Positions 12,310 through 25,209 are shown, counted from the stretch's first letter. The stretch is DNA of 64,000 bases from Phytoseiulus persimilis (GCA_037576195.1 CM075104.1:10742211-10806210), one strand, 5' to 3'. Translations and numbers: made by a program. The notes: generated by a model from the letters alone, not told the origin.

Positions 12310-12440
12310 CTTGAAAAGTAATGCTCAGATCGGTTCCGGAATCACCCCTTCACGTTTTGAAAAGTATAGTCAGACTCGTACCGGAATCACCTCTCCAGAC
12401 TCGGGAGAGTATGTTCAGATTGGTCCCAGAATCACCTTCA
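12310..12440 (+). repeat. Diverged right-edge satellite units
   Basis: The last three units (with GACTTGAAAAGTAATG, GTTTTGAAAAGTATAG and CTCGGGAGAGTATG) decay progressively from the consensus. The GTTTTGAAAAGT start is shared with the first unit at 5273, so both edges keep an older sequence type than the interior. Confidence 0.75.
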
Positions 12441-13096
12441 TGTCTTCCAGAAAAAGTGCGGACAAACTGACTGACAAACTGACAGACTAAGCCGATTATA
12501 TTTGGTAAGGATAAGGATCTATCGTGATCAAGAGATAATATCATCTGCGTGCTCCCTGAGAGACTGGAATGCCGAGTATCATCCGCAGGATATCTTTTTC
12601 CCGCAGGGTTTGTTTGTTGGTTGGAAGACCGTGAAAAGGCGCTCAGCATTGCAGGCTGTGTGAGGTCGGATATACGCTCAGGAATGAAGATCCTTTAAGA
12701 AGAGAATTCAGGAATTCCAATGACGCTGTCGAGTTAGGGCCGACTCCTCGGACAGGGAAGGTCGGCATCACGTTATACTGGCCCGAGGTCTTGATTCTCA
12801 GCTTCGCAGTGCTCGTTGAGAAGACGGAGCTGGGCAAATATCAGCAAAGGCAGCAGGTCGTTCCTGATGTTTCTTAGGCAAACGGTATAACGGCCGATTT
12901 TTTCCCTCTTCAGACCGTAGACGAGCGTGCGGAACCAGTCGTTACCATCGGAGCAATGTTTCTGTTTCCTCGTTACGTTTGCGTCACGGAGGATTCTTTT
13001 TCGCTTTTTTTTTCTCTTCCATCGCTGGCGGCTTCAATTGTTATTGACTAGACGCCGACCGATCTCTGGTTCCGCGGCTGCCGTTGCGTCTAGTCC
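12441..13096. other. Right flank of satellite, no recognisable gene
   Basis: Apart from the 12-bp duplication I see only short frames with no motif (for example 12643-12837 minus). Confidence 0.5.
12461..12484 (+). repeat. Short 12-bp tandem duplication after the satellite
   Basis: GACAAACTGACT is followed directly by GACAAACTGACA, just after the last recognisable satellite unit. It is a minor slippage duplication at the array border. Confidence 0.6.
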
Positions 13097-13453
13097 ATGG
13101 CAACACACGATCGTCGGGGAGGCAGACAGGTTGGAAGATTCCGAGCGCGAAAATCGGAGCCCGATTCGAAGGCGCAATACAATGAGCCTCAGAACGGATC
13201 GCACATGAATATCAAACCGCGCGGGCTTCCGACGGTCGGAACCTCCGGTCCTGATGGTCCAGCATGCAGCGGGAAGTCATCGCCGGATTGCTCGTCCAGC
13301 AGAACATCTCAACTGATCGAGGGATCGAACGCGATGTCGGCGCCGAAAACTGCGTTGACAAGGACAAGGGAGAGAAGGAGAGACTCGACGACGACGAAGT
13401 TACGGGGCAGATCTGCTAGTTGGAAGAACTCCATGGAGGATCTCAGCGGATAG
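13097..13453 (+). CDS. Uncharacterised 118-codon open frame, possibly an exon
   Basis: The frame starts at an ATG in a reasonable context (GTCCATGG) and ends at TAG. The predicted product is basic, rich in Ser, Thr, Arg and Pro, with no hydrophobic segment, and ends in a phosphosite-like basic stretch (RGRSASWKNSMEDLSG). It contains few cysteines and no domain I recognise. A T/C-rich stretch ending GTCTAG lies just upstream and could be a splice acceptor. A second plus frame follows at 13554-14018 (154 codons), and a minus frame of 143 codons overlaps both, so composition alone could explain it. The function is unknown. Confidence 0.22.
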   Translation: MATHDRRGGRQVGRFRARKSEPDSKAQYNEPQNGSHMNIKPRGLPTVGTSGPDGPACSGKSSPDCSSSRTSQLIEGSNAMSAPKTALTRTRERRRDSTTTKLRGRSASWKNSMEDLSG

Positions 13454-14190
13454 TTGCATTAGCATGCTCGTAAAAGACAGAGTGAGCCGGAACTGACTCT
13501 CCGTCGTCCGTCGAGTCGCGAAAGTAATACAGTTAAGAACTACTAGTGAAGCCGTGACGGGCGCCACATACATTTTGAACAAACTGACGCTCGCCGGTCG
13601 ACGGCGATCGTTACGAGGGCGCGACACGCAGAACTCGACGCTAGTCTCGAATGGCCCGCTGGAAACAAACTCTTTAAAGATTGTCCAACTGTCATTTTTC
13701 GAGAACAGCAGAGCGGGCGAAACTCCCCCGTTCATCTGGTCCATCGGAGAAAAAAATACAGAAGGAGGGAGAGCAGAAAAAAAAGGCCGGAGCAACGAAT
13801 TGCTGCTCCGAGGACGGGAAATAAGTCCCAATGTTCTTTATAGAGCTTTCGGATATAAAACCACTTCAGCGGAGCCTGACTTCGGCCGTGCCTACCATCG
13901 GCACCGAGACGACAGCTCTCACCAGCCGGACGGGCGGCCGCCCGCTTCTCCAGCCCGCCCAGGGGTCTTAGCACAGGAGGCGGCAACGGCGAGCAGTCAA
14001 AATCGTTTCGAGCCGTGACCTTCCCCCCTTGGCAAGCCTCCCCCCGAGAGACAGCGAATGCAGCATCGGCTCCCACGACCTTGCCAAAGTGCGACGCACC
14101 ATTCAGATATTGGAGTTTATTCGGACTCTGGAATGTTTCAGGGTTAACTGCCGCAGAGTCAGAGCGTAGTCACCGGTTGTGTACCCAGGT

Positions 14191-14227
14191 GGTGGACGAA
14201 GCACTTACCAGGTGGACGAAGCACTTA
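14191..14227 (+). repeat. 20-bp tandem duplication
   Basis: GGTGGACGAAGCACTTA occurs at 14191-14207 and again, unchanged, at 14211-14227, giving almost two copies of a 20-bp unit. This is a simple local duplication. Confidence 0.8.
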
Positions 14228-16322
14228 TCGGAAGAAGCAGGGTCGCCAACGCACGGACGCGGAGCAAGTTTTCTGCACTTTTTCCGATTGTTTTTCCCCT
14301 GATTCCGAGATCGTTGGAAGCACATTGGGAATCCGTACGCGACAGTCCGCCTCAGAGCGAGCCCAGGAGATTTGTGCCGCTCAACTTGAGGACGCCGGCG
14401 TGTTCGAAGAATTTCGATCCAATAAATTTCCAGCCTGAAAAATTCAATGGAACAATCTGAGGGCTCTTTGAAACCCACGCCGTCTTGTATTCCTGACATT
14501 CGATATTCACGTGCCGTCTCCTGCGTACGATCGCAACCATACGTCCGCTCCATGTGCTGTTGGAAACTTCACCTGGAAACCGCCTCTGATGGATTCGCCC
14601 CCGGGGAAGCTCGAGCGCGAGAGTTCTGCGAGGACCGCGAAGTATACGAAGGAATCGTCTCTATTCCTTCGCTCGCATCAGCAATCGCTCGGTGTTCGAG
14701 TGCGGCCGAGTCAGCCGTCGATGGGACTCCGAGCAGGTACCGGGAGATTATCGCCGACTGGTGGAACGACCGACTCGTCATCCGTCATGGGGATGAATAA
14801 TGCAAGCGCTTAAAAACGCACAATTATGTGAGGGGATCGTACATCACCCTTCGAGATCCGTCACCTCACGAAGAACAATGAAAAGATTCATAGATATCGC
14901 CCAGGGCAGCGTCGCCACGCAGCGATGAAAAACGGATTGATGACCCTGCACGCGTTAGATTCCATTCCGGCGCTGCTTCTGGACGGAACTCGGGTTGCTC
15001 CATCATTTTTCTCGGCAGACTCTATTCCGGAATCTCGGAAACGTAGGACCTGCTTCCGCGGATCCTGTCTCGTCGAGAGTCTGTTGCGGGGGGCGGTCGA
15101 CGTCAATTTCGCGATCGGAAAAGATAAGGAGGTGCTACGGGGGATCATTCAGAGCCGCTATCGATATGGATGGCTACGAGGTTTTCGAAGCAACAACTCA
15201 CATTTTGGTCAGCGCAGCGCTGGTTTTTCCCTCGTGCATTGGCTTGCGTGGTTGGCGACAAGCAAGAGCTTGTAGAGGTGCGCCATCGACCGTTGCCACG
15301 CATAGGATACCGACTCCCCCGGCACGATCTCGCCAGACCAACGGGCGGTGGATGTGAGCCGACACGGAACGCTCCTCGATGAGTAGGCGGAGAGAGAAGT
15401 GAGCCGCGATAGAAATAACAGGTTCCGCGCGTCGCTCCCCCGCCCGACAATTACGCCTGATGGTCTCCGATCTGACTTTTGGAGAACTCAATTAATTTGC
15501 GATTTCACGCTTGGATTCGCTCCAGCACATCGAGATGGTCAGACAGAGGGAAAAAGAGCGGCGATCACGCTGTCATTTCGCTAATTAGCTCCGAGGGCTG
15601 CGGGGCCTTGTGTCACGTTTACGAGGAAAATGTTGAACATTTCTCATTCCAATGAACAGTGACTATTTGACAGCGGTCGGTGTTCAACAGTCGGAGCGGA
15701 GTCTCCTAGGTGATCGGGACAAACATTCGCCTAATCGCGTCAACGCGCCCCATCATTCGAAATTGAAGCGAGATCGTCTTCGCTATCGGCAGTTCTGTCA
15801 ATTGGATCGGGCCCCGATGCCCTGTCGTCATGAAAATGGGGGTTCGCCCTCGCATTGGCTTCCGTTGCTCCCACGGCCGGTTGAGAGTTCCAACGAGTGG
15901 AGTTTGCAACATGCTGCAGAGCATTATCATATGAATGAAGCACAACGACAGCAACTGGACATCACGGGTTCGGCACTCTCCAATAGGGGGTTCCCTCCGT
16001 GCGGCCTGCGCGAGGTTCGTGCTGGGGATGGAACTCCGTGTTGCCGCCGGCGGGTCGGACCGCGACTGGGTTTTTCTCGTCGAGTGCGGCAGAACAACTT
16101 GCTCGGTAGGCTGTTTGGTGATCTGTGGCTTTTGGAAAAAGGCGAGCGTGGAGGGGAATGCACTCGTCACTTCGCTCCATCATACGGCGCGCCGCGGAGG
16201 AGTTTTCCCGTCATCCTCGTTTCTCTCCGAGGCAGCCGAGAATCCCGAAGCATTGTGCAACGAATCGAATTCAATCTTCTCCTGTTGCTTTCGCGCAGGC
16301 TGCTCACCGACTGCCGGGCAAG

Positions 16323-16340
16323 CGACCGACCGACCGACCC
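16323..16340 (+). repeat. GACC tetranucleotide microsatellite
   Basis: About four and a half GACC units in a row. The complementary GTCG motif forms another tract at 31935-31954. Confidence 0.7.
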
Positions 16341-19300
16341 AGTGGCGTTATAGCCCACCTCTCAGTATCGTCAGCGTCCCCATGGGCCCTGGAAGGAATC
16401 CATAGGACTCCGATGCTTGCTTGTTCGCTGCCTCTGTCAGTTCCTGCAGCACGGATCTGGCCCGTAAAGCCCCAGGAGCTATTCTTTTCCTCCTCGTGTG
16501 TCTCTGTCGTTGCAGGTTTTGTTGCTGTCGTAGTCGTCCGTCGAATTCAGACACGGCTTCGACCAGGGCTCGGGAGGATAACCCCACCTTCGCGTATCGT
16601 GTTATCCAGCAGGATCACGAGGCACCTCCGGTCTCCAACGGAGCATTCGAGCTCCTCTTCACGCTTCGAAAGCTCTGGCTGAGGCATGTGTTCCGCAGTT
16701 ACGATACAAGTAGTGTTCGTTTCGGCGAAATCTTCGGTCTTTCGCAGTCGGTGAGTTATTGTAACCGTCGGAAGGCCGATGGCGTTGATTCATTATCCTT
16801 TTCTTCGACAAAGTGATCTCCGTCGAAGCTGGACGTCAATGAAATGAGTCGACTAGACGCCAGAAGGACGACGATGGAGACAGCCGTGAGGATGTTGGCA
16901 GCGGTAACGACCCCTGACATCCGAGATGTTCGCTCCGATCTCGCGCGACTCCGTCGGATCTGTTGCTCCGACCAGCTTGCAGACCGCTATGCCCGCGGCC
17001 ATCTTTGATCGCCGTTGAAATCTCCGCCAAAACCTGCGCACGTGTTGTTTATTTGTGTATCGATCCTGTGGCGCGTCGAGTTAGTCCTCATCGACGATGT
17101 CAAGGTCAAGGTTCCTCCGGTAGCCGTTTTACCGTCTGCAGCCTGCCGTAGGGGGGACTCAGCTCTTCGGAGTAGTCCGGATGTCCTTGGCGACGGCGAC
17201 TCGTTCTCTCATTGCTGGCTCCTTTGCACCAGCAGCAACTATGTCTTCTTCGGCCGTTGTCCGCATCGAGGCCAGAATGAGATGAGATGGTGAGGACAAG
17301 AAATCGGCCACGGTTCAGAGAGTATTTCTGACGATCACTCCCTAATCTGACGACCGAGAGGAGCTTTCGTTTGGCCTCATGCTAATTTGGCTGACCTCGA
17401 TGCACTCGTTGGGTCGTCGGCGCTCACACCGCCCGCTTTCCCGTCTATCCGTCGTTGCTCGTCCAGGACCTCGTTCGCAAACGGCTGCAAAGATTGTGCT
17501 CATTGAACTTCGTATATCGGACCGCTCCGACACTCGAGTTGCTCTGATCCGGGATTGATGGGACTCGCTAGTGTACGGGACGGAGGGAAAGATCCGGAGT
17601 TTGGCCCAGTCGATGAAAGACGACCATCGCCGGGGAGTTTCGTGGCTCTGTTTGACCGGGTCGAAAGTGTGGTCAATGGCCGGCCCATTCTCGGACAGGC
17701 AGGATGCCCGAGGGGCTGCACGGTCACACGAGTCGCGCATCCGTTCTCATATTCGCTGTCGAAGACGAAAGTTAGCTGTGGGGAAAATAGTAGCTGGAGA
17801 ACCGGGAGCGATCGGGTACGGTGAACGGCATAAGGTGGAGGGGACGAATGAGAGATCAGCACCGTCTTCGTGCATCTTAAATGAGGAGCCGGATGTAGGC
17901 GGGAGACAGGGTTCTCGAGATATCGGATCGTTCGGCACTTCAAGGGTCCATCCCGCTCTTGAGCCGGTGAGCGAGTTTGCAAAGCTACCCAGCTTCGTCA
18001 ACTCGGCGGTTGGCGGATCAGCTTTTCTCACTTCCTGCAATGCTCATCTGTCCTGGAGTGTGTACCGAAGCATGTGCTCTTGTGGTTCTTCGGAGCGAGA
18101 GTCATCGACACTTGGAAAAGTTCGGCTCGATTTCTGTTATGGACACGGGCTCCCTAACCAGGCAGAGTATTCCGTTCCAGTCATTGATTAGTCTCTCCCC
18201 TGGCCTGAATGCAACAAAGGAGATTTCCGACGAGTGGGACGCGCTCGTCCGTCAGGAACACGAATGGCGCACGAAGCGAGGCCGTCATCCGAACGTTCTG
18301 ACTCCTTCATCGAGAACGAAGCTGATCGATCGACCCCATCGCGAGGAGATACATCGAACGAAGGAACTGCCATTCCCAATCCTGGGCCCTCATCAAGGTC
18401 GAAGACAGAGATAACGCGAGCGAAAGCTCTTAGCGTTCGTCTAACGCAGCCATCTAGAGCCAATGAGAGCGAGAGGAATACCAGACCTTTTCTCAATCCA
18501 GTTCCCCTGGAGCAGACATTCGACGCAGTCGTTGCGATACAAGAACGGCCACAAGAAACATTTATCTGACTTTGTTCCACCGCTCACTTCATCAAAATCA
18601 ATCAATGTCGATCATTACCGAATGTCGGGGTCGCTCGGCATTCATCTCTCCTTGCTTCCGCGCTCATCGCTCGCCTGTTCATTTATCCGAGTGTAAAGGC
18701 GAGCTGGGAACCCGGGCACGAAAAGGGGCTGGGAAGGTCAGTGGATGGGTGGGAAGCTCCCACGGGCTGGCTGGCCCCGACCGATAGAAGGAGCCACTAA
18801 TTGATGCTCCGGACGACGCCCTCCCAAAGAAAGGTCGTTGCGACCAGCCCATTCAGCCGACCCTCTGATCAACCGACCCGCGGACCGACGGGGGGATGCT
18901 GGGACGAAGCAACCAGCTAACTCCAGTGGGGATCTCTGGTTTGCAGTTAACTCTAGATGGATTGCGACAGGTGATCTAAATGACCTCTCCAAACAGCTCG
19001 TCCCCCTTTCCCACCGGCTCATTTCGCCTGCGTCAATGATAACGCTGCAACGTTTTGCAACCTGACCTCTGGGCTCCTCTCTGCCATCTTATTCCTCGCT
19101 CGAGCTGCGGGTAACGCATCCGCGAAGCGAGGTAACGGATTGTTCAGAAATCGCACAAGAACTTCTTACGCGTTCCCTTTCAGCCACGCGCAATCGGAAC
19201 GCGGCTCCACATATGTGATCGGAGTTTTTTTTTGGCCTCTGCGTTTCGATGAATATTCACTCCTTTCCGGAACAGATGGCGGGGAAGTTCACTTCCGAAA

Positions 19301-22300
19301 GAGGCTGCGACGCAGAATCCTCGTTGAGTGCACTCAGGTGTCGGAGGTGTCAAACGGGGAAGGCAAACACATGAAACACGTACTGGCACCGGAGTTCCTC
19401 GGAGAGGATAATGTTTGGAATGATTTCGGAAGACTTCCCAGCTCTGGCGGAATCTTGACACACGAGAACAAACCGCGTTCCCTCGTTTTTCCTCTGGCCT
19501 CGCAGGTGAGCTCTCGGAATCGAATCGAGCAGCCGAGTGGAGCGAGGGAGGTGGTCTCGCAGGGATCTTCGCAACTGACTGGGACGCACCTTAGCAATCA
19601 ACGTTATGCTCTCGAAAGTCGTCCGACATCCGTCCACGGAGATTGTCCCGGATGCCCTTTTCGCAAGAAGGAAGAAAAACAACATCCAACCGTCGATCCG
19701 ATGCAGTCGTTGTCCGCCGAGTGATATCACGAGCATAACGCGGGCGTTGGCTGGAATCGGACGGCATATTCAAGGTATGCAAGCCGTTCTCTGATCTCGG
19801 GGAGGCTCTTTTACCTCTGTTTGATGTTGAGTAAATTGTTGTGAGGATCTGCCCCGCGGGCGCCATCCATCATGAAGCGGTTCTGAGCCCTACGAGATTC
19901 ATATCATACGTCATTCAACAGCCCCTCGGCAAGCCATCGGTGCTTTCATTCGCCTAAACTCTCATGTTTCCAACCATGATCCTCGTACCCGGCGCGTTTA
20001 GCATCTCCGGTGGGGGCAACTCTTCCCAGAGGCTTGCTCCGCGGCTAACGGAAAATTCAAGCATGAGCTGCTTCGCGGGAATACGTTCCGATCTGGATAT
20101 CGATGATGACTGCTGGAGGTTGTTGAACCGACGACCGACCGATCAAATTCGGCCCCCCAAAGTGTAGGAGTATGCGGATTGCAGATTGTGGGTCTCGGAT
20201 GCACCTTCTCTGTCAAGTAGCTGGCGCCCATTCGACCGCCCAGACAGGATGGCAAACGACCCCGCGTAGGAATATCTCATTCGGCTAGCTACTCTCAGCC
20301 TACGCGACAATTTGTGATCAGAGAGTTGGGTTCGGGCCGCGTGCACGTGCATCGCCGGCCGAGCTCTCCCTTCACGTGAATAATGTGGGGCTTAGTTTTC
20401 GTGCGCGCACTCCCCGCGTGTCGCCGGGTATTGTCAACTTCTCACTCGGCGGGGGGGCTCTTGCGTCTTGTGTCGTCGCTGCCTTGTTGGGTTCGGGGCG
20501 GTTGCCCGTTTTTCTTTTCGCTGTTCTTGAACCACGGAAACGCCGTGCTACTTCTGAATATTGTTGCGTGTCATTCGACAATGTGTTCAAGTTGGGCACG
20601 AGGGGAATCCCTTTGAGCCTTCTTATGTATGTAAGTGAATGGATACATGCCAGCGGCTGTCGTGTGCGGTAAGTCGGGCCTCAGGATAGTGCTGTGGCGG
20701 TGCCTTCGTCGTTGGCACAAGAGCCAATAGCTTATCGAATGAGCTCTGTCGAAGGGCCCCGCCGATTCCTGGGGGAGCGATACATAACATTACGGAGGAA
20801 ATTCGACTTCTTCGAGAGTCGCTCAAATCTCGCTGGAGATGGCAGGGTGTCTGTCTCTCTGCGGTGGGGTGGTCCTGCGATCATTCCTCTAATGGAACCT
20901 CGTCCATTTTCGTCCGCCCGGCGCCCGAGCTCCAAACACGTGTTCTCAGTTTTCGCGACTTCCCGCAAATATTGTGTTTGAAGCGCGGCTCGCAGAGCGC
21001 TTGAATGAGAATTTTCTCCGTAGAGAAGGCGCTCGCTCGCTGGACGGAAGTTCGGCGAACCCTGCGTGTTTTTCGCGAGCTTCCGCTCCGGAGAGGGATA
21101 GGAGCGGACCCGCCGTGAAGTTTCCAGAGACGTCGAGCTCCACGTCCCGAAACGGAACGGCGACCCGCGTGGGTTGGGGGAGCGCATTACGTTGTTGCCC
21201 AGGGGTCGTGGGCATTTCCAGCGGTTCCGCAAGAAGTCCTACCGGCCGAGGAGAAAGCCTCGGAAGGTAGATTTGAGGGGCCCGGCCGCGGGGGAGCAGG
21301 TGGACCTTTTCACATGCTTCCCGTGCTCCCCTTGAGCTGACGTTAAACGCTCACAACCTTCAACCGAGTGGCATCGGCGGCTGTGCGACAGAAAAAAAAA
21401 ACCCAAGAACAAGCAGTTTCGCTGGCAGGCGGACATTGGACGAGGCCTTAGTGGAGGACCGAGCGGCCTAATCTATCGGCGCTCATTGGAGATATCACTC
21501 CGCTACGTTGTCCTTCGGTTCGGTTGCCGTTCGCGTCCATTTGTGTGTCAGCCTGGTCGGACAAGAGCCTTCGCGCAGCCGGTCTGGTTATTCAATCTTG
21601 TCCTGGTGTGCGATGGCCGGCCCACCCGTAACAGTGGGGTCGAGCGTAGCCAATTTGTCGACACAAAATCGATTCAGAGACTCGAGCTGTTGATCTCGAA
21701 GCAAGACCTATATCCGGCTGAAGGCTTTCCGATTTGTCCCGGAGGCCCTACATCATGACAATCTTTTCTCCTTTTCGGTGCCACTTCCAGTCGATGATTG
21801 ACAGTGGGGCCACGCTCGACTGAGCACACCGATACATCCGGCTCAGTGGATCATAAATAATTTTCTACTCCACTTCAGAGATAGCGAGGAGGGGCAGGGA
21901 GACATCGATCGTGTTTTTTTCTCCAGCTCGAAAGATTTTGTGTTTCAGACGGTCCACCTTGGAGCGTCACGTTTCCCTTATTTTGTCGCCGGACGATCCT
22001 GCACAGTCGGAGCGGACAAACTCTGTAACTGGAGTAAGGCGTCCAGGTCGAGTTGGCCGACTGCGGACGGCACAGCGTTGTTCCTGACGAAGCCCCCTCC
22101 CCTCCCCCTCCTCCCCCCATGTCAACGATATCCTCAACCAGAGAAGGTTGCAGCCCGGAGCCAAGGACGGCGAAGCGAATCCGATAGGAACTCGACCTCG
22201 AGCCAGTGGATGTATTGTTCTTGTTTCCAGCGGCCTCTCTGCCGATGCGGGCGCCTCATTGATCTCAGTGTTCCAGATAGGAAACTCGACCGGAGTCAAG

Positions 22301-22553
22301 GAGGTGCTGTCACTCCGAGAGAGGGGGACTGATTGCTGTATCAATTGAGCGCAGGAGGAGCCTTCGTGGAGCGAGCTTTATCTGGAAACCGAGCGGAATT
22401 GTAGGATGCTGCTCCGGGAGGCGCGCTACCTGGGAGGGCTGAGCAGTGACAGCTCTAGATAACACAGTACGAGCACTTGTGGGCGGCCGTTCCGCTCTAT
22501 CTTCGGCGTCGTTGATGTCAACCTTGGAAATGGCTTTTGGAACGCTCGTAGCG

Positions 22554-22570
22554 CCCCCCCCCCCCCCCCC
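22554..22570 (+). repeat. Poly-C tract, 17 bases
   Basis: An uninterrupted run of 17 C. This is the longest of several pure G or C runs in the window. Such tracts are prone to slippage and to length errors in sequencing. Confidence 0.9.
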
Positions 22571-23441
22571 AGTTCGTCTCGCTGCTCAGCCCGGAAAGAA
22601 ACTCTATCACGCATGTCTGTCGGGGACGAGATCGATAAGCTATCTCGGCTTGTCGCTGCTGCGTCTGTCACCGGCTTCGGATAAGGCGGCGGAGCCCTCG
22701 CCCGCCTTCGAAGCTATTATAATTTTCAGACATCACTTGCGGGGCGAACTCTGGTCCGCCGCTGAGTTGCGCGCACATCGTTTTGAGCAGGATTCCACGG
22801 CCGGCGGATTCCAGGAGAAGATCCGATCGTTCGTTCCGCTGAATGGTAAATAGTGTTCTGCTGAATTGATTGTCACGGCAGCTCGGCGGTCGCAGAAAAC
22901 GATCATCGGCCGGCGTGGGAGCGTTTGGGGTCGAATGTGGTCACGGGTCCGATACGGGAGAGATCCAATCTCTCGGGTCCGGCCATCAGATGTCAACTTA
23001 TTGGTAAATCAATCACGGCGCGATTCTTATTAGAAATAGAAGCCGCGAACCGGCGATCGGCTACCCCGCAATGGATAAGAGTCATTGAACGAGATACCTA
23101 GTCTTCATGACCTGTGGGACGCGCGCACCGCGTGAGAACTAAAATCGCCCCTCAAGGCTATCGATATCATAAAATCAGAGTCATGCACAGCTGAGGGTCA
23201 GAACAATAACTGTGCTCCACGAGTCGTGATCGAGACATCTTGGATTCTGCCCTGGAGAAACTGGGCGCCGACTCCTCATCCCATCGGAGGGCCACATTGT
23301 TTCAAACGCGATTGTCGAGGAAAGCCTCTTATTCGAACGTTCATTCACGCGTTCTGCCGCTGCCAAGGATAAACAATGCACCCGTAGCAAAGCACACAGT
23401 CGGAGGGCGTGCAGTCGTCTTCCGAGGTGTGCGCGATGCGT

Positions 23442-23454
23442 GGGGGGGGGGGGG
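23442..23454 (+). repeat. Poly-G tract, 13 bases
   Basis: An uninterrupted run of 13 G, one of eight comparable G or C tracts in the window. Confidence 0.9.
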
Positions 23455-24419
23455 AACTTCCCGAGAAGAATTTTCAATCAGGACGCCATTTTCGCGAAAC
23501 GCGCTCGGCAAAACACGGCCGACCGCAAGGAAGCCATGCGTCAGAGTCCCATTGACCCCCACCCAGATCCCTCGACTCGTATCCAGTCACGAAGATGTGT
23601 TCTTGCCCTCGACGGAGCAGGTTTCTTATCCTCTGAGGGATCGCTCTGCAAGCGAGAAGTTTTAATTGGAGCCGCTGGAGTGCACTCCAGCAGAAACATT
23701 CGAAGCCAGAGCCGGAATCGTTCGGTTTCGCAATTCTGAGAAGCTTCACAAAGAGCTTTCATGCTCGTGCCATCTGTTCCGAGAGGCAATCTCTTGATGG
23801 TTCTCGGCTTCGACAATTCAATCAGATGAGCGGTCATCGAAGAAGCGGCTACGGAAGAGATCACAACAAGCTCCGCAGTCACTTTTCGCAGCGTACTCAG
23901 AGCCGGCCCGAGATACTGTCGATATCTAGACGAACGACCAATTGAGTCTGACAGAGAAAACTCGAACCGGCGAGGACGCCTCTGGCAGCTCTTATGCCTC
24001 TAGACGGCTCGAGAAACAAAATCCGTTGTACGGCCCGGTAGGATCATCCGGCAGTGAGGGAAGAGTTTCCGCACTGTTTGACTGACGCTTGATTTTGGCC
24101 TGGCGCCGACTGAAATCAGGTCGGAGGTTGAGACGGCTGTCGCGAATCTCTAGTCGGCCCCGTATGCCTGCATTCATTCCTGTTCGCCCTTCAGGCCCCC
24201 CGGAGGGTGGTGGGAGGGGGCGCATCCCTGGTCCCGAAGGCATTGTACGTCCAGATTCCAGATTCATGCGAGCTCTGTCCCGCACAAACAAACGGAGCAC
24301 ACAGTCGGGACAGAGGATTTGCCGACTCGCTACAGGAGGTCTCGCTTCGCTCCGGACACGAAACCCTCCTTTGACGTCGCTGGCGCCGCACTCACCTACA
24401 ATCCCGGCCGCCGGAGTCA

Positions 24420-24430
24420 GGGGGGGGGGG
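24420..24430 (+). repeat. Poly-G tract, 11 bases
   Basis: An uninterrupted run of 11 G inside a purine-rich stretch. Confidence 0.9.
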
Positions 24431-24979
24431 AGGCAAAAGCTCCCCAGCGATCGGCTGCTCGGCTGCTGTGACGACAGGCGAGCGGAGAGCGACATGTAAA
24501 GTAACATTATGCAATGTTTGCTATCCCCCCGACACTCATTCGTCGCTACTTTGCTCCTGATGTCCACATTCACCCAGACGTGATGTTTCCGCAAATGTCG
24601 GGCTTGCGTAGATTGAGGATGAATATGCCCCGCTAATTCCCATGTTTGGGTCACGGGGGAATACGAGGACACACTCTGGATGACGGATAGTTATCAGACT
24701 CTTATCCCGTCAAAGTGAATGCGCGGATCATCCGAGGCGCTCCTTGCTCGCTCCGAACCGCGGTTCACGGGATTCCGGCGGGCACGCGTCCGCTAACGAG
24801 AGCGACCCGGAGTTCGGGCTCCGGGGCCTTCGGCCGCGTCGGAAACCTCACTGGAGGTTTCCGCGACCGATTGTCTTCCCGGCCGGAGGAATCGGCCGGT
24901 CCGAAAGGAGGGAATCGATAAATATTTCAGCAGCTCGAGAGCCTCGAATGACGGACATCGCGCGCGTTGACGCCGTCGC

Positions 24980-25155
24980 AGAATCGTTTCTCTATTCTGA
25001 AAGACGTTCTCGGTTACCCAGACAGCCATATATATTCGTCCTCATCCACAGGAGCGAAGCCGTCACCTAGCCGCTCGCCGTCCGCGAGATCGGCTCATCG
25101 GTTACGGCTCCAAAAGCACAACGGCGCACCAGCGTACGACAGCGGAGGCGGGAAG
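24980..25155 (+). other. Possible internal exon (weak)
   Basis: An open plus-strand stretch begins just after GTCGCAG, an AG that could be an acceptor but has a poor pyrimidine tract. It ends at GGGAAG|GTGAGC, a good match to a 5' splice donor. The peptide in the frame open through both sites is Ser-rich (contains YSSSSTGAKPSPSRSPSARS) and otherwise featureless. No family is recognised. The donor is the only real support. Confidence 0.15.
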
Positions 25156-25209
25156 GTGAGCGGGACGAGGCGGCGGGAGACGCGGGGGCGATGCGGGTTG
25201 CGAGGCTGA

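Larger units (their letters stand above)
5273..12440 (+). repeat. 45-bp tandem satellite array, about 160 copies
   Basis: The array is a head-to-tail repeat whose unit is normally 45 bp, with 44-bp and a few 43- to 48-bp variants. Landmarks of the unit are GAGTTGGAAAG, TAATGCTCAGATTGG and CCCGGAATCACCCC. Because 45 is a multiple of three, long frames arise on both strands, with 15-residue repeats such as ESNAQIGPGITPPEL and MLRLVPESPLQSWKV on plus and SGTNLSITFQLWRGD on minus. Frequent one- and two-base indels break every frame and the third plus frame stops at TAA in each unit, so I do not regard it as coding. Common variants are GGTCTCG for GGTCCCG, a missing T in CCCCTCC, GAAATGCCAG for GTAATGCTCAG, and GGTTCCGG. 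There are no unique spacers between units, so it is not CRISPR-like. It is a minisatellite/satellite grown by unequal exchange or slippage. Confidence 0.97.
13454..24966. other. Long unassigned stretch
   Basis: Many overlapping frames of 100-233 codons occur on both strands (for example 15652-16353 plus, 19140-19724 plus, 20732-21232 minus, 23992-24672 minus). None carries a domain, signal or motif I can name, and long frames often lie antiparallel to each other. I therefore treat this as intergenic or intronic DNA with stop-poor composition. It includes small tandem repeats and the C or G tracts listed separately. Confidence 0.45.

Noticed and set aside
5273..12440. CRISPR-like array
   Set aside because: Units are directly contiguous with no unique spacers, no cas genes are present, and the context is animal DNA.
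16341..16360. Transposon terminus starting CAGTGGCGTT
   Set aside because: The word also appears near 5011, but no inverted partner or target duplication was found at either site.
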